From positions 186,515 through 250,514 of the forward strand of contig VWZL01004332.1 of NCBI GenBank assembly GCA_013396915.1: a DNA stretch of 64,000 nt, read 5' to 3'. The notes below the pieces were generated by a model. The model worked only from the letters and a program-made list of their open reading frames with translations. It did no database searches and was not told the DNA's origin. Numbering within the stretch: position 1 is the stretch's first letter; each line of letters opens with the position of its first letter. Source of the DNA: Stercorarius parasiticus. Taxonomy: Eukaryota > Chordata > Aves > Charadriiformes > Stercorariidae. The position numbers and the translations under genes were made by a program. Below are positions 1 through 13,008 of the stretch, in pieces.

Positions 1-2764
1 GAATCCTTTCATCTGTCTGTCTCAAGTATTTCTAAGGTGCCAATCACTATATTATCTAAAAGCATTAACAGAGTAGCTGGCTTTTACTAAATATAAAAAA
101 GAAATTCCAAAAGAATTCCAGATCAAAACACCTTCTTACCCAGCCACAGAAAGCCCTTCTCAGTGCTGGGGAAGGCTTCTCATGACAGCTCTGAGGAGCT
201 CTCTGGGGTACTTGCATGCCATTTGCAGGGCCCAGAAGCTGCGGGGAACACATTTACTTACACAGCCCACAGCTCTGCATAAGTTCTGAGGTGACTTGCA
301 CTATAGTTTTTGGACTATATGGTAGCTGATGTAAACTGTGTGTGAGTGAAGCAACAGAACATGTAAGCATATGCTATGAGTGGGAATGAATTTAAGCACG
401 TGTTTATACACTTGGCTGAATCAGGCCCCTCATCACTTGCACAGATCTTCAGTGTATTTTATATCAGCATTACCTCAGCAGAGTTGCCTCTCCTTTAAAT
501 TGGTACAAGTAAAAAGCAAGAATTATGCCCCATAAATTTTAGGTGTATTGACAGATCTTTCCCACCTAAAATGAAAAATACTGGGCATGTCTTTTACTCT
601 ACATAATTACTTTTCCATAATACTAGGTATTTGTTGTGAAAAATGGTTATTTAATCAATTTCTTCTAGCCTAATATTTAAAACTGTATTTTGCTCTTAAA
701 AATTTATTAACTTAATTTACACAAAAGGAGACTGCTTGGAAAAAGCCAAGGATCCTTTTGTCTCATCTATTTCCTGCAATGATTCAGTGATGGATAAAAT
801 AGACAAGAAGGATCAGATCTTCTCCTGGTATAAATTGTTAGCTGCAGACCTTGCATCATAAACACCTTCCTCTCTCATATTATTGTTAATGTTAATTACA
901 ATAAGACCCTCTAAGATGTTACTTCTTAAAGAGGTATCAGTCATGATCCTGTGGTTCAGCCTGTACTAAGCTTTGTATTTAAAATATACATTCAGCTATT
1001 TAGTTACGTACAGTGAATTCAGTTTATTTCTCCCCAAATCTTAACATTTATTTTTCGAATGCAGAAAGAATTTTTAAATAATGCATATTCATACCCAAAA
1101 GACTTACATTTAAGAAGTCTCCTCAGGCCTGCTGTTTAAAGTCGGAACTTGATTGAATTCCATTTATGTTCAATGTCAATGATAATTCAGCGATAATTCA
1201 CTGTGTGCTGGAAACAAAGAAAAAACCTTACAGCTTGGAAACATTATATCCTTCTCCTTGCATATTTGATATTTAAATAAGTGTTTTCCTAGCCATACTG
1301 GAGAGCTCTTTCTCATTCTGCACTTCTCTGTGTGTTTCCCTCATCAGCACTGGAATTTAACCATCGGAATTGGAGAGGGACAAATTTCAATTAGTCTGAC
1401 CCTCATTATGAGAGCTATCAGGGCTCTTTTGTGAACTGCCACAGCTCAGCGCTGGCCTAATTCCAGCACTGCTTCTTATGCTTTCTCTGCTCTTTTTCTT
1501 AACCTTATTTTCCATTTTTCACGTGATCTTTTCTGTATCATTGTCCCCCTTACAATTTGCATGACTTCAGTATCCTCCCTCTATCCTCTTTCCTCCTGGA
1601 TCCAGCATCTAACCTTCAAACCTCACTTTTTTTCCCCCCTCCCTTTTATTTTTCATTTCTCTTCAAGTTTTCCTCTTTGATGAAGACCCTTCTTGTTCTA
1701 TCAATCAGCATTTAAAAAAGAAACGCCAGCAAATTTCCTCTCTGTACAATCTGAGACTTTCTCTAAAGAGACCATTTTTTATTGCAACTCAAAATATCCT
1801 CCCACTGATACTACAACTTCACTCAACTCAAGGTCATAAAAAGTAGCTTATATGTTTTACCAGCCTAGTGATTTTAAGTGTTTATTCTTGACAGATGTGA
1901 GCCTGAATTAAAATTTCCAGCACATGCCAGAAATCACAGGTATTGCTCCAAACAAATTACGGCTCAAATGGCTTCATGACACTGTCATTCCAGGAAAATG
2001 GTATTTCTAGGTATTGTATCAAAGCCCCAGACAAGCTATATTTGAAGCCCTAGTCATAATGCTTTATGTACTCGATAAAAGTACCTTTCACCCCCAAGTG
2101 TTTTTTCTTTTTTATGAACTATTCCTATGTAGATGCCTTTGGGGTGGAGCTCTTGGACAAAGTATCCCAAGTAGAAATGTTAGTCAAGTATATAGGGTTA
2201 GATTCTTATAGAACAAATAATGTAGCATCTATGACATTTCTGCAATAAACAGAAAGCTTGTGATTTCAAGGCTCAGTAGAAAAATACCACATTGCTTGCT
2301 TAAAAATTTTACAATTGTATAAAGTGGAAATAAATTAAACTAGAAGTATTTGGGATTCTATTTTTTTTAATGAAGGATTCCTCGGAAGGTGTTCTCAACA
2401 ATTGGCTGCGATTTGAAACATCCTTTTGTGTGTGGAATTGCACACAGAGAAAAAAGCTAACTCAATTACATGCGTAAATTGGCCCAGGTAACATTCATGC
2501 CACTGTCTCCTTACATAATACAGAATTCTTGTGTACATGAAAGAAAACAGAAGCTTCCCAAAATTATTAAATAAAACTATTGGCTGGGGTAAACAAGCAC
2601 AGCTTTTTTGTGTGTTGAAAGTGGTAGGAATTTATATGGCTAAACTGTTATTTAATCACTGATTAATAACAAGAATTGTGGCTCAGTGTAAGACATTATC
2701 CTCCCATCTCATTTTCCCCTGCACTTTATAGGTCTGCTTTCTAAAGTAGAGGCAAGGCAGCAGG

Positions 2765-2795
2765 TTTTTTTTGTTTGTTTGTTTTTGGTTTTTTT
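2765..2795. repeat. T-rich (TTTG)n tract
   Basis: A run of eight T is followed by three TTTG-type units and further T/G-rich sequence. This low-complexity tract is probably slippage-prone. A retroposon poly(A) tail on the minus strand is possible, but no element body is seen beside it. Confidence 0.8.
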
Positions 2796-4836
2796 ACATC
2801 TTCCACCGCTCATCCATGCTCAGAAGTGGCAGACTCTCCACCCAACACCTAAGTTATTGTAGTTGGGGCCATTTATTCCAGATGGAAAGAGTATTTGGAT
2901 GTCTCCCACATCAATGAAACATTACCACAAGCCTCTTTCCTCTGTGTCCCTCTTGCACAGCAGTGGGGCAACTAGACTCTGTATTTCCTCTATTCAGGCA
3001 TCGATTTCTCTTCTCTGAGACCAAGGGGGTCACTTGCAAGATCATGCATGCCTAACACACTGACTTAGCTCCAGAGAGCAACACAGTCCTTCAGGGAACT
3101 CTGACTTATTGCTATTTGTGCCCAGAAGACACTTCCCACAGCAGAACTGTGCCCCACACCTGGGCTGCTAGATAAGCTTGCCTGGGAAACCGCAGGTTTA
3201 CTACTGGCAAGCTAAATACTCTTGCCAATAAGTCTGCACATTATGATTTCGTAAACACAGTTTGCTCCTTGCTCTTAACCAACCTGGGTTTTTTCCTTTA
3301 CCGAACTGTTTGTCTGCCTAAGCTTTTTTGAGTGTTACATATATCAATTCATTAGCAGCATTTTCATGTAATCCCCATCTATTTATACATTCCCAGCTAC
3401 ACCAAAACAAAACTCAGTAGGTTGTTAGCTAAAAATCACCTAAAAAAGGCAAATGGGTTGCTATCAGTGGCAGGGAGGTAGGGGAGGAGAGATTAATAGA
3501 GGCTTGCCCCAGCCTTGGCTCATCTTTTAATAATAAACTAATTCAGATAGCGAACACACTGAGATTAGCAATGAAGCTGAAGTACCAATGCGTAACAAAG
3601 ATTAATGTAAGTCTGTCTGATGCTGTCAATTCACATATTTTTAAAGAGCCATGATGGAACCAGGGGCTTTGAGCCACTTGCAGTTCACTCATCCAAAACA
3701 CAAACATTTCTGGATGCTGCACAGGTCTCTGGGTGGTGGCTCGCATAGGTGGGAATCACAAACTAAAAGACAAGCTTCACCTACATTCTAGTGAAGAAGC
3801 ACCAGCACCAGCCACATCTCCTGCAAAGTTCATTGCAAGTCTGCTGTGCCTGTGTAACACGGTGAGGAGAATATTAGCCTCTGCTATCGGAAAAACATCA
3901 TTATAAAGGCTAAGATTGATTCACTGAATCTAGTATTGCCTTACTGGAGAGAAGGCTGGCTATGCCCTTTCACAAGATTTGTCCATTGCATAAGAGGATG
4001 TTAAATTACAGTCTTATCCAACTTTCTCAGACTGCTTTTGAGCATGACGTTAACAGTTTACCACATTTTTCAAAATCATTTGGTTAAGTGAATTTTGCCA
4101 CTCCCCCGGGAAGGTTGAAGGAAGTTCCTCTTGATAGGAAGAGGTTTTAGTTTGAGATTTTGGCTCATATGAGGTTACAGGATCCCAGCACACCTCTGTA
4201 AACCAAGCCCGAAGTTCAGATACAATTGTGCTTTTCACAATTAAAAATACAAAACTCCCTTCTCAGACCCTCACCTGCCCAGCAAATCCCAGCTCTGCCT
4301 CTTGTTGCAACTATAGAGAAGTTATGCACTCACGATTCCAGTGGTCTGGAGAGCATTTGTTAGGTTAAAAATGTATTTTGTGCCTTCACATCACTCTTGC
4401 TTTACAAACACATATAAAATGTCTTTCTAAAAAATTGTCAAGGATAGCATGCAACCAGTTTTGAGAAAAATGGCCAGAGTAGTTCCAGCCGATACACTGA
4501 CTGACACTTATCATGAAAATCATCCTACTTCCTCCTATCAAAACTTTTCTTCTTCTCCAAAACATTAGAGTTTAGCTTCTAATCAAGCTTCTTTCTTATG
4601 ATCTGATATTTGTTGATATTCTACCTATGCCCATAGCTCAAGCCTCTTGGAATATGTTACATTATAGCAGAACAATGTGCAATTACTCCTGTTTCCAGCC
4701 ACGTAAGAAGTGAAAGACACAAACCAAGAAAAAGTACCAGAGCTTACTAAGGAAAACAAAGAACAAATTGAAATTGACAGAAGCTGGCTGCTTAGGAGAA
4801 AACATGGAAGCTCTTTGGAGTTTTATCCCACATTAT

Positions 4837-4851
4837 AAAAAAAAAAAAAAA
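4837..4851. repeat. Poly(A) run, 15 bases
   Basis: Fifteen consecutive A follow CATTAT. No processed-pseudogene or retroposon body could be recognised upstream, so it is treated as simple sequence. Confidence 0.95.
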
Positions 4852-4981
4852 CCAACCCAAAGGCTTAGAAAGAGTTTAGCTGTCCTTCCTCTCTCGTTAT
4901 TTCAGGAGCTCCCACTTACCTGACTCCTGAGGAATGTTACAGGGAGCTCGTCTTTCCTTTTCACTGTTTTTATTACCTCTC

Positions 4982-5002
4982 ACACCTGCTCAGAGCAGGT
5001 GT
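4982..5002. promoter_or_regulatory. Inverted pair of E2-box motifs
   Basis: ACACCTGCTC and its exact reverse complement GAGCAGGTGT are separated by a single A. Each arm contains a CACCTG/CAGGTG core, the bipartite site type bound by Snail and ZEB zinc-finger factors and by some bHLH dimers. The inverted repeat is certain; a regulatory role is only inferred. Confidence 0.3.
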
Positions 5003-5606
5003 CAAGCATTCCCAATTCAGCACAGGTCTGAATACTTACACAAGGCTCAGCAAAGAGCTTGTGTGAGGGAAGGTTTGTTAGCTCCATGAGAGCTCTAGAT
5101 TTCTTTCTAGAGACAGTCTTTCTTTGGATTTAAGTACTTCAGGTGTATTTCAGGAAATCTGACTCAGCAGGCAAGTTATCTAAACTAGAACCCTAGCTCT
5201 GAACTCCTGACACAAATGACTTAGAAGAAATGAAGAGAAACTTCATAAAGTCACAGAGGTGTCCACTTCATTGATAGATTCCTTCTATTTTTTCAAATAA
5301 GGAATTCTGCAAGTGTTTCAAACAGCCGCTACCAAACTATCTCCTCCTAAAAGCCCAGTTCTTGTTTTGCAGTCACTGTTATGCTTTTGCAGGATAACAG
5401 CATTACTTGGAGGTTTCTAATCCAAAGGTTGAGTGGGATGCCAGAGAAAGGACTGAGGCGATCGACACACAGAAACTCATTTCAGTTCTTCGTTTCTTTT
5501 AAACTGCACCTTCCTAATCCCTTCTCGCCGCTGCTGAGGATTTCCCAGCCTGTCTGTGCTCTTTATTCTCTTTCCCCTCTGCTCTCCCCTGCCCTACCTG
5601 TCTCAG

Positions 5607-5745
5607 TGGCAGCTGTCACGCAGCCCCATCTGCCACACAGCTCTTCCCTTCCAAGCCTGCATGCTTCTCTCTCCACTCTGCAGCCAGCCTGAGCAGCACT
5701 GCAGGAATAAACTGCAGCATATAATAAATAATCTAACCTAGCGGG
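5607..5745 (+). other. Weak terminal-exon candidate
   Basis: A pyrimidine-dense tract from about 5550 ends in CTACCTGTCTCAG, a strong acceptor with AG at 5605-5606. About 100 bases later there are two AATAAA signals (5706-5711 and 5723-5728). Acceptor plus poly(A) signals is the arrangement of a short last exon. No coding frame is recognisable, so any transcript would more likely be non-coding. Evidence is from motifs only. Confidence 0.15.
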
Positions 5746-6406
5746 TGACAAAATTCAGTTTAAAACTGTTAAACCCTCAGGTTAACTCTATTATATTAGG
5801 TATTTTTGAACAGGGAAAGGAGGATAAAGGAAGATGTTTCCTTAATTTTGTTGCAGGTTTGTTTTTTTTTTTCCAGTTCGGTGCTTTAGACAAATTATTT
5901 CCCACAGTGCATTGAGATGGAAAAAAAAAAAGCCACCCTACAGTAAAATTATAGGCAGTGCCTTTCTTTTTAATCAGATAAATTATCACCAGCTGACTGA
6001 TGAATCCACTCTGGAGAGGGCAACATGACACAGTTTACAACCTTAAGGATTACAGTAGTCCAGATGCTATCATCTTAATTGGAAAAACACAGTGTTGCCA
6101 ACTGTCCATGTTAGAAAATGGAAGGTTGCATTATTATTATTTTTCATTTGCCTCCACCCCTTTCTTTTGCTCCAAATAGCCAAGAAGTATTAGATCCTTT
6201 GTATGGTTTTTGTTTTTGAAGTCTTTTTATCAGCTCATAAAGACAGCCTTTTTGAGACAACATTAAGTCCCACTGCATGGGAGCTCAGTGTTTCCATTCC
6301 CAACACTCCCATTTTCCTATCAAAAAGGGGAAGATAACAGAAAAGCCTTTTCAAACATTCAAGTTCACCCTCAGAAAGTGCCTGAACTTAAGCCCCCGAG
6401 TCAATA

Positions 6407-6450
6407 AAACAGTAATTACATCATATGTGATAGGTCACAAACAGTAATTA
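6407..6450. promoter_or_regulatory. Paired TAATTA homeodomain-type motifs
   Basis: AAACAGTAATTA occurs exactly twice (6407-6418 and 6439-6450), 32 bp apart, which is about three DNA turns. TAATTA is the core site of many homeodomain proteins. A phased exact 12-base pair is unusual for unique sequence, but function is unproven; AT-rich DNA yields many single TAATTA sites by chance. Confidence 0.25.
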
Positions 6451-9400
6451 AAGTGAGGGAAAGGAAGAGGGTTAACTGAGTAGCCGAGGTAATCATCCAC
6501 GAGTCAGGAACTTCCCGGTCTGACTTCTCTTGTTTTCCCCTTGACTGTGTGCCCAGAACACCAGCACCACAGTATAGAGCACTTCAAAACTTTTTTATGT
6601 AATTGCCACATACTACTGTGAAAAAAATATAATTTTCTATTAAAAGCACACAGGGACTTCAGAAGGGCTTTCAGAAGCATCTGACAAAGCACTGAATGAA
6701 ACCAGCGAGGTTCAAGCTAATGCTCTACCCATTGTTCCTTTTTTCTGTCCTTGGGTGAACCACTTAAATCACACAGTGTCTCAATCTCCCATCTGGAAAA
6801 AAACCTCTTAGATTGTAGACTATGTTTCACCAGGTTTGATCCTTTTGTGGGGAAGGTACAGTCACAATGCTTAACTAGTTAATGTAAAATAATTCCAGTT
6901 GCTTTTATGCACGTGAAGCAGCTGCTGAAAACCTTCCTTAGCTCTGTCCCTCCTCAGAGTATCCAGCATCGGTTTTACCTCATGCTGTGGCTGGTTTGGG
7001 AAGGAACAGGGAGGAGGAAGAGGGGGCTTGAGCCAATCTTTCGATGCAGGCAGTGATTTACGGGTGTCTGTTCACATACAGTTTAAGTACGATTCTCTCC
7101 TGCAAGATCACCAAACAGAACAACACAATCCCACCGCTGGCGTGGCGTGGAATCCTGCCTCAGAGGAGCTAGGACAAGCTTTGAGGATGGGAGTTTCAGA
7201 AGCATGCAAGGGAGTTAAAGACAACCTCTTTGACGTCTTAGTGGGATTTCTGCTCCCAAATTCCCTAGATACTTTGAAAAAAACATTTGCTTTATAGTTT
7301 TGGCTCTTTTTAGAATATGTGGCTTCTAGTCCACCTTCAGCAAGATCAGAATTAGCTCACAGTAATTCCTAGCAAGAGATCCATTAGTTGCCACTGTCTA
7401 ATTCCAGCCAATTGAATTGTCCAGGTTTCTTCGTAAAGAAGAGAGTAAGTAGCAAAAAACAGTGGGATGCTTGGGTTGGTGGGGCCTTCATGGGCTGATG
7501 GAATTTTTACCACTTCTGATAGGAAGAAAGGAGTCAAAGCTGTCAGTGCTGGAGGCACTCTGGAGCTGTGCTTGTAGGGTAAAATGGCGTGCAAAACTTA
7601 CGTGAAAATAAAGAAATGGGTACTAGAGCAATTAATATGAGATATGAGCTGTTAGAGGGGTAGAAAAAGGCCTAGTTTAAACAGCATAAAATTACAGCAG
7701 TAACCTTCATGCCTGATATTGTATTATGGTTGTCGTAGTTTGTACGTAATATGGCTGTGGATGTAAAACAAGTCACTCTTTCTAACCTTTCAAATTCTCA
7801 TGTTCTCATCTCAAAACCAGACACAGAGTAGAATTAAAAAAGAGAGAAAGATGATTTAAAGGATGGAATGGTTTTCATACAAGTAATGACTACAGCTCTT
7901 CAATCTGGAAGAGAGACAGCTGAGTGGGTGTATAGTAGAGATATTTAAAACATGAGTGGAATGGAGACAGTAAATAGAGAATCAATATTCCTTGTTTTTT
8001 CCCACACAAGAACTACAGTGCATCAAATGAAACTAGCAGGTAGAAGGTTTAGAAGAAAGAAAACATACTACTTTGTCATGCAACATAAGTTGTGAAAGCC
8101 CTAACAAAAGGGCACTATAGGTGCTAAAAATTACATTTGTTCAACAAAAAGTAAACTCATAGGAGAAAAATCCATAAAGAGTTATCGAACAGGAAAGCAA
8201 TACATTTTGTGTCAGAAAGACTGAACTGCAAATTGCTGAAGGCTGGGAGAGTATGTGGACAGTATTTGCTTGCTCTGTACTTATGAATTACTGTGGGTGC
8301 TAATGGTGTTGTAGGTAACAACTGAAAATCCTATCTCGTCCTGTCTAGTATCCTGGCTCAGCATGGCTCTTCTCAGGTCTCAGTTTCTGAGTTTTCAACA
8401 CGTGAAGTCATTTGACTGCTCTAAAGTCAGGGGTGATTGGTCATGTTTGTTGCTGACTTGAGGAAGCCATTGGCACAAATGCAGATTCCTGCCTCCAGCT
8501 GCCGTTCAGTGCTGTGGCCCATCCTTCCAGTGGGATCCATCCCACTTGTCTGGTGTCAGGATGCCGAGCTGCATCTAGCATATGAACCCTTAAAGCCCTT
8601 AAAGGGAGAGATGCTACAAACTGTCTGGAAAATGCCTTGAGATGTGAACGTAGCAAGACAGTCAAACATGAAACTGAAACCGAAGCACTGAGATTTGACA
8701 GAAATGCTGTCCATGTGCAGAAGTAGGGTTTGGGGCAGAAGGATGAGCAATGGAGCTGCAGACCCAAGTGTCTGTATAGAAAACGTTTCATTAAAATGGA
8801 TAAAAGAATATGGCCATGATAGAAGATTATGCTCTGTTCCTCTCCTTATCGAGGGACTTAGAAGTGAGTAAACTCATATATATTCCTTAATATTTCCATA
8901 CGTAAAAATGTAGCTAATGTTATTTAAGCTTTCGTGGTCCTTTTTTCTTTAATTCTCCCTACCCCTCCATATGTGGTCAACAAACATATTTTGTGTGTTC
9001 TAATTGACCTTTTCCTTAATCACTGAAAATATGTTTTAAAATTTCACCCCTGCTGGCACTACAAGATTGGACAGAAAGTTCATTGGGTGACAAGGCTGAA
9101 CACAAGGAGTCAGTGTGAAATGGAATGGGGGACATCGTGCTCTTTGGGAGACAGATGAACTCGTGATAACGTAATCAGTTCAGTGCGACTGTTTGGCTAG
9201 GAGGCACATTCTAATGAACTGTCTATCCTACAGCCAAACAATTTTCCCTTTTTTTGCTGCACTGTGTTGCCAAGTAAATCGTACTGCAGCGTGTTGGTTC
9301 TTTTCACAAGATGTCTGACACCTGTGTCTGCATTAAAGATGCCAGCTTGGTTTTCTGCGAGTATGAAAAGCCACAATAAATTCAACACTTCACACCTTTG

Positions 9401-12400
9401 CTTACTGAATGATGATGTGCTGTATAACTACTGGGATTTCCTTCACTTTATTATAAAACACCCCAAAAGAAACAAGAAAGAAAAAAAAAAGTACAACCAC
9501 CCTGTATAGACTTAAAATAAACCCCACAACTTTAATTTTCTATCTTTGAGTTAGGTAGATGATTATGAAGACCAATCAGAGGTCATATACTCCTTTTGTC
9601 ATTAGCTGGAACGGGGAATATTCTAATTAAAGCTTCCAGAAGAAAGCCTTTTGCAAGTTTTCAAAGTTCAGCAGACTTGGGATCTTACAAAGTGCTTAAT
9701 AATGAAAAAATTCTATGGAGAATTTTAAGTCAAGGAAGAAGAAACATGCTGTTTCTTAATTAGTCTGTAGCCTGTTTCCCCATTGGGCAACCCCACCTCT
9801 CAAAGCACTTTAAGTAAAGCAAGTGGCTTCTTCTGCTACATACACATCTTTGCATATTCACTGGATCGGTGCTTGATTTGGCATTTGAAAACCATTCAGA
9901 TTCAAGAGACAAGGAAGAAGAAATCACCCATCACCATTAAACATGGAGAGTAACTAGTAGACATTCTCATTTTCTTACAGCCAGTAAACACAACCGGTAG
10001 CCTTTGATTCATCTGCAGTGTTTTGTTAAGACCTTCTCCACTTACTGAGAGATGAATATTTGAAGCTCTTACTATTGATTTCAAAGTGGAGCTGTACAAA
10101 CCTTCTAATCTGGAGAAATATACCTAAGAGCAAATGCAGATCCTGTCTATTTACCTTCAAAGAAAAAGAGAGAGAGATGCAAACCATGAAAAAAATGTGA
10201 AAAATTGTGACTGAAAGAATCAAGACAGAAAAAAGGCACATTCAGGGAATGGGAAAGACATAGGTCTAGAATGACAAATCAAAAGTAAATATCTTCAATG
10301 TTATTTTCTTGAAGCATCTATGTTTCCCAACTCTCCAACCATCTAAATACATTACCATATTATTTTCTGTGATTTCCATTTTCTTATGTAGTCTCTTCCA
10401 ACCCTCATCCCTGGACTGAAACTGATTGCAAAAAGGAATCAACACAGATCAGGCTTCATTAAGGTTTACTAACTAGGACCAATCCAAATTAAAAGTCAGC
10501 CACTTTTCGTAAGCGAAGTGAGATCTCTGACTGAATCCTCATGATACTGAGGTATCTTTTGCTCTGCTATTTATCTTTCAGCCTTTTGTTTCCCCATTTA
10601 TTTTTTCTCAGTGTCTACCTTTTGTCTTTTCTTATATATCCCTATTTTCCTTTGCTTTTCTTCCTTCGTGTTCACCCTGCAAACATAAAATAGAAATGGC
10701 CAAAAGAAAATCTGGAGTAAGCATCATTAAAAAGGATTTAAGAGCTATTAACTAATTCACTGACAGCGAGACCAACAGCACACAACCATGGCAGACACTA
10801 AGAAACAGCAGGAGACCTATGCCACTGGGATGGTTCTCAGTTACCGACATCAATCCAGTCACAATTTTTCCATCTGATGGCTGTGTCAAGAAGTATCTGA
10901 TAAAGAACAACTTTAGCATATAAAAAGTCTTCAGAGCCTTTTAAGTTTTATTACATCTAAGACCAGGTCGCCAGCTGCTGTAAATTGTCCTGCTTCAGTG
11001 GACTACATACAGTGTTCAGGACACACGTGGAGGAAGGAATCTTCGGTACATGGTGACATGAAGCCTCATTACTTCTACAAGAAACAGGAATGATGACATA
11101 TATTCTTCAATGCCATGTGCTGGCACTTTATTTAATAGCGAAGTCCTCACAAATATCTACATTTAGCATTCTTATAAAAACAGGTGTTTTTATTCATAAG
11201 ATTCATATTGTTTAGCTTTCCATGGCGGGACATAGAGAAACATGAATCCAGATCCAGGTGTTTGTCAGTGGCAGGAATGACTGAGCTATTTAAGGGTCTA
11301 TTCTATCTTAGGGGATTTAACTTTCTTCATTTTATTCACAAAACTTTCATGCTAGCAAGCATTTCATACCCTAACTATTCAGTAAAAATACTCTTGAACT
11401 GGTGAGCAAGGTGTCCGAGTTACTCAAATTTACAGGGGATCTCCTCAATCTGTTTGTCTATGTAAAAAAAGAGAGTACTAATAATTACAGCTGATGTGCT
11501 TGCAGTCAGTGTTTCACACACAGCCACTAACTAGATCTTTTCCTTGCTCTTCCCTGCATCTGTAAGCACCGTGCACAGAACCAATGCTAAGGCCCGACAG
11601 GCTTTCTGTGTGGAGAGGAGCTGGTTGTGACGTTACAAAGCTGAGATATATTTGTAACAGGACCAGCAGCTGCAAAATACAGAAGAACTTGTAAGAAGCT
11701 TAATGTGCAATAGAGCTTGATGCTGGGGGTGAAAGGGAGGGCACTGGGACAACTAGTGCTTCTGATCTCTGCCTAGTCTCGCTTTAACTTAATGATGGAT
11801 GATCCTCAATGAATTCTACATTATGGACTCCTGATTATACTTAAATTATTTTGAAAGCTTAGATTTGTGTTAAATTAACACTTTCTCATGACTTCTAGAA
11901 TAAGGCTGTCCAGTGCTGTCACAGACTGTAAATGAGCTTTTGCAGTATTTGGGTTTAGTCTTGTCTGGTCCGTATTCTGTAAGAAATGTATCAAGAAGCT
12001 TCGCTGCTATGATTGTTTTCATACTTCTTTCACTTGACAGGAGCAGCAAGGAGGTTACTTAATATTGTTGCCACTTATTGTATCCACCCTTTTGTGTATT
12101 ATTTTAGTTAATCCAGGACAGACATAATTCAGAAGGTCTTTGTCAAAGTAATCTGACTGTAAATCAATGCAAATTATTAACCTATTAATATTTTACATTT
12201 TACTGAAACACTTCAAACACCATACATCAAATTCTGCATTCACTTACCATTGTCCTTATTTAGATAAGCTTTTTTTTAATTTTATTTTTTAACTCAGCAG
12301 AGTTAACCCAGGAGGAAGATGTGGCCCCAAGTCACAAGGGACACAACCAGACTGAAATTGCTTAAATAGCACAGGAAGATTGGAATAGTTTGTGACATGT

Positions 12401-12994
12401 AGCATGTCATTCCCCATTGTCTTGCACCTTTTGTAGTCATTTATATCAATACATTTATGCCAATGTCTGCAAATGGCAGACACGTACATGATTGTATTCC
12501 CAAGAAACCCTATGATACCAAAGCCTATTCTTACAGATACTGCACAAAGAAACGGACTACAATTTATATCCAGTTATTCAGCAATAAAAGACTAGTGTGA
12601 GGTTCAGACCTACACAATATTCTTATCCTTTCAAGTTATGTGACAGCTGCTCCTTTTTAATAATAGTGCCTCTTACCTATATTAATATATAAAAAAATTA
12701 CTTGCATTTTTAAAAACCTATTTGATCTTTCTCTGCAATGACTTCCTTAATTTTGTGAAGATGCATTGACCCTTTAATTTCAGGGCTGAAATCAGCATGA
12801 AATAAATGCCTCTATCTTTTCAGGAAATGGGCAGGTTAAGGAGCCATAGATGTTCTCTAAACCAAACTGCAGAGGTAATCATTAAGCTCCAAAGAAGAAA
12901 AAGAAAAGAGAAGAAATTTGAAGATAAAGCAAAATGCTTGTTTCTAAGCCTACCAATGACCCTATCCTTTTTTACAAGCTCAATCCCTCTAATT

Positions 12995-13008
12995 AAAAAA
13001 AAAAAAAA
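12995..13008. repeat. Poly(A) run, 14 bases
   Basis: Fourteen consecutive A follow CTCTAATT. It is treated as simple sequence, since no retroposed body is recognisable upstream. Confidence 0.95.

Larger units (their letters stand above)
1..5300. other. Non-coding, no gene seen
   Basis: AT-rich unique sequence. The notable contents are a pyrimidine-rich strand at about 1540-1690, the TTTG tract, the 15-base A run and the E2-box palindrome. Segments near 1130-1480 and 2390-2700 have a mixed, low-repeat texture that recalls conserved non-coding DNA. Frames are at most 67 codons and unrecognisable. Confidence 0.75.

Noticed and set aside
1555..1562. Exact POU octamers (ATTTGCAT at 1555 and 62612; ATGCAAAT at 34552)
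   Set aside because: A few exact 8-mers are expected by chance in 64 kb of AT-rich DNA.
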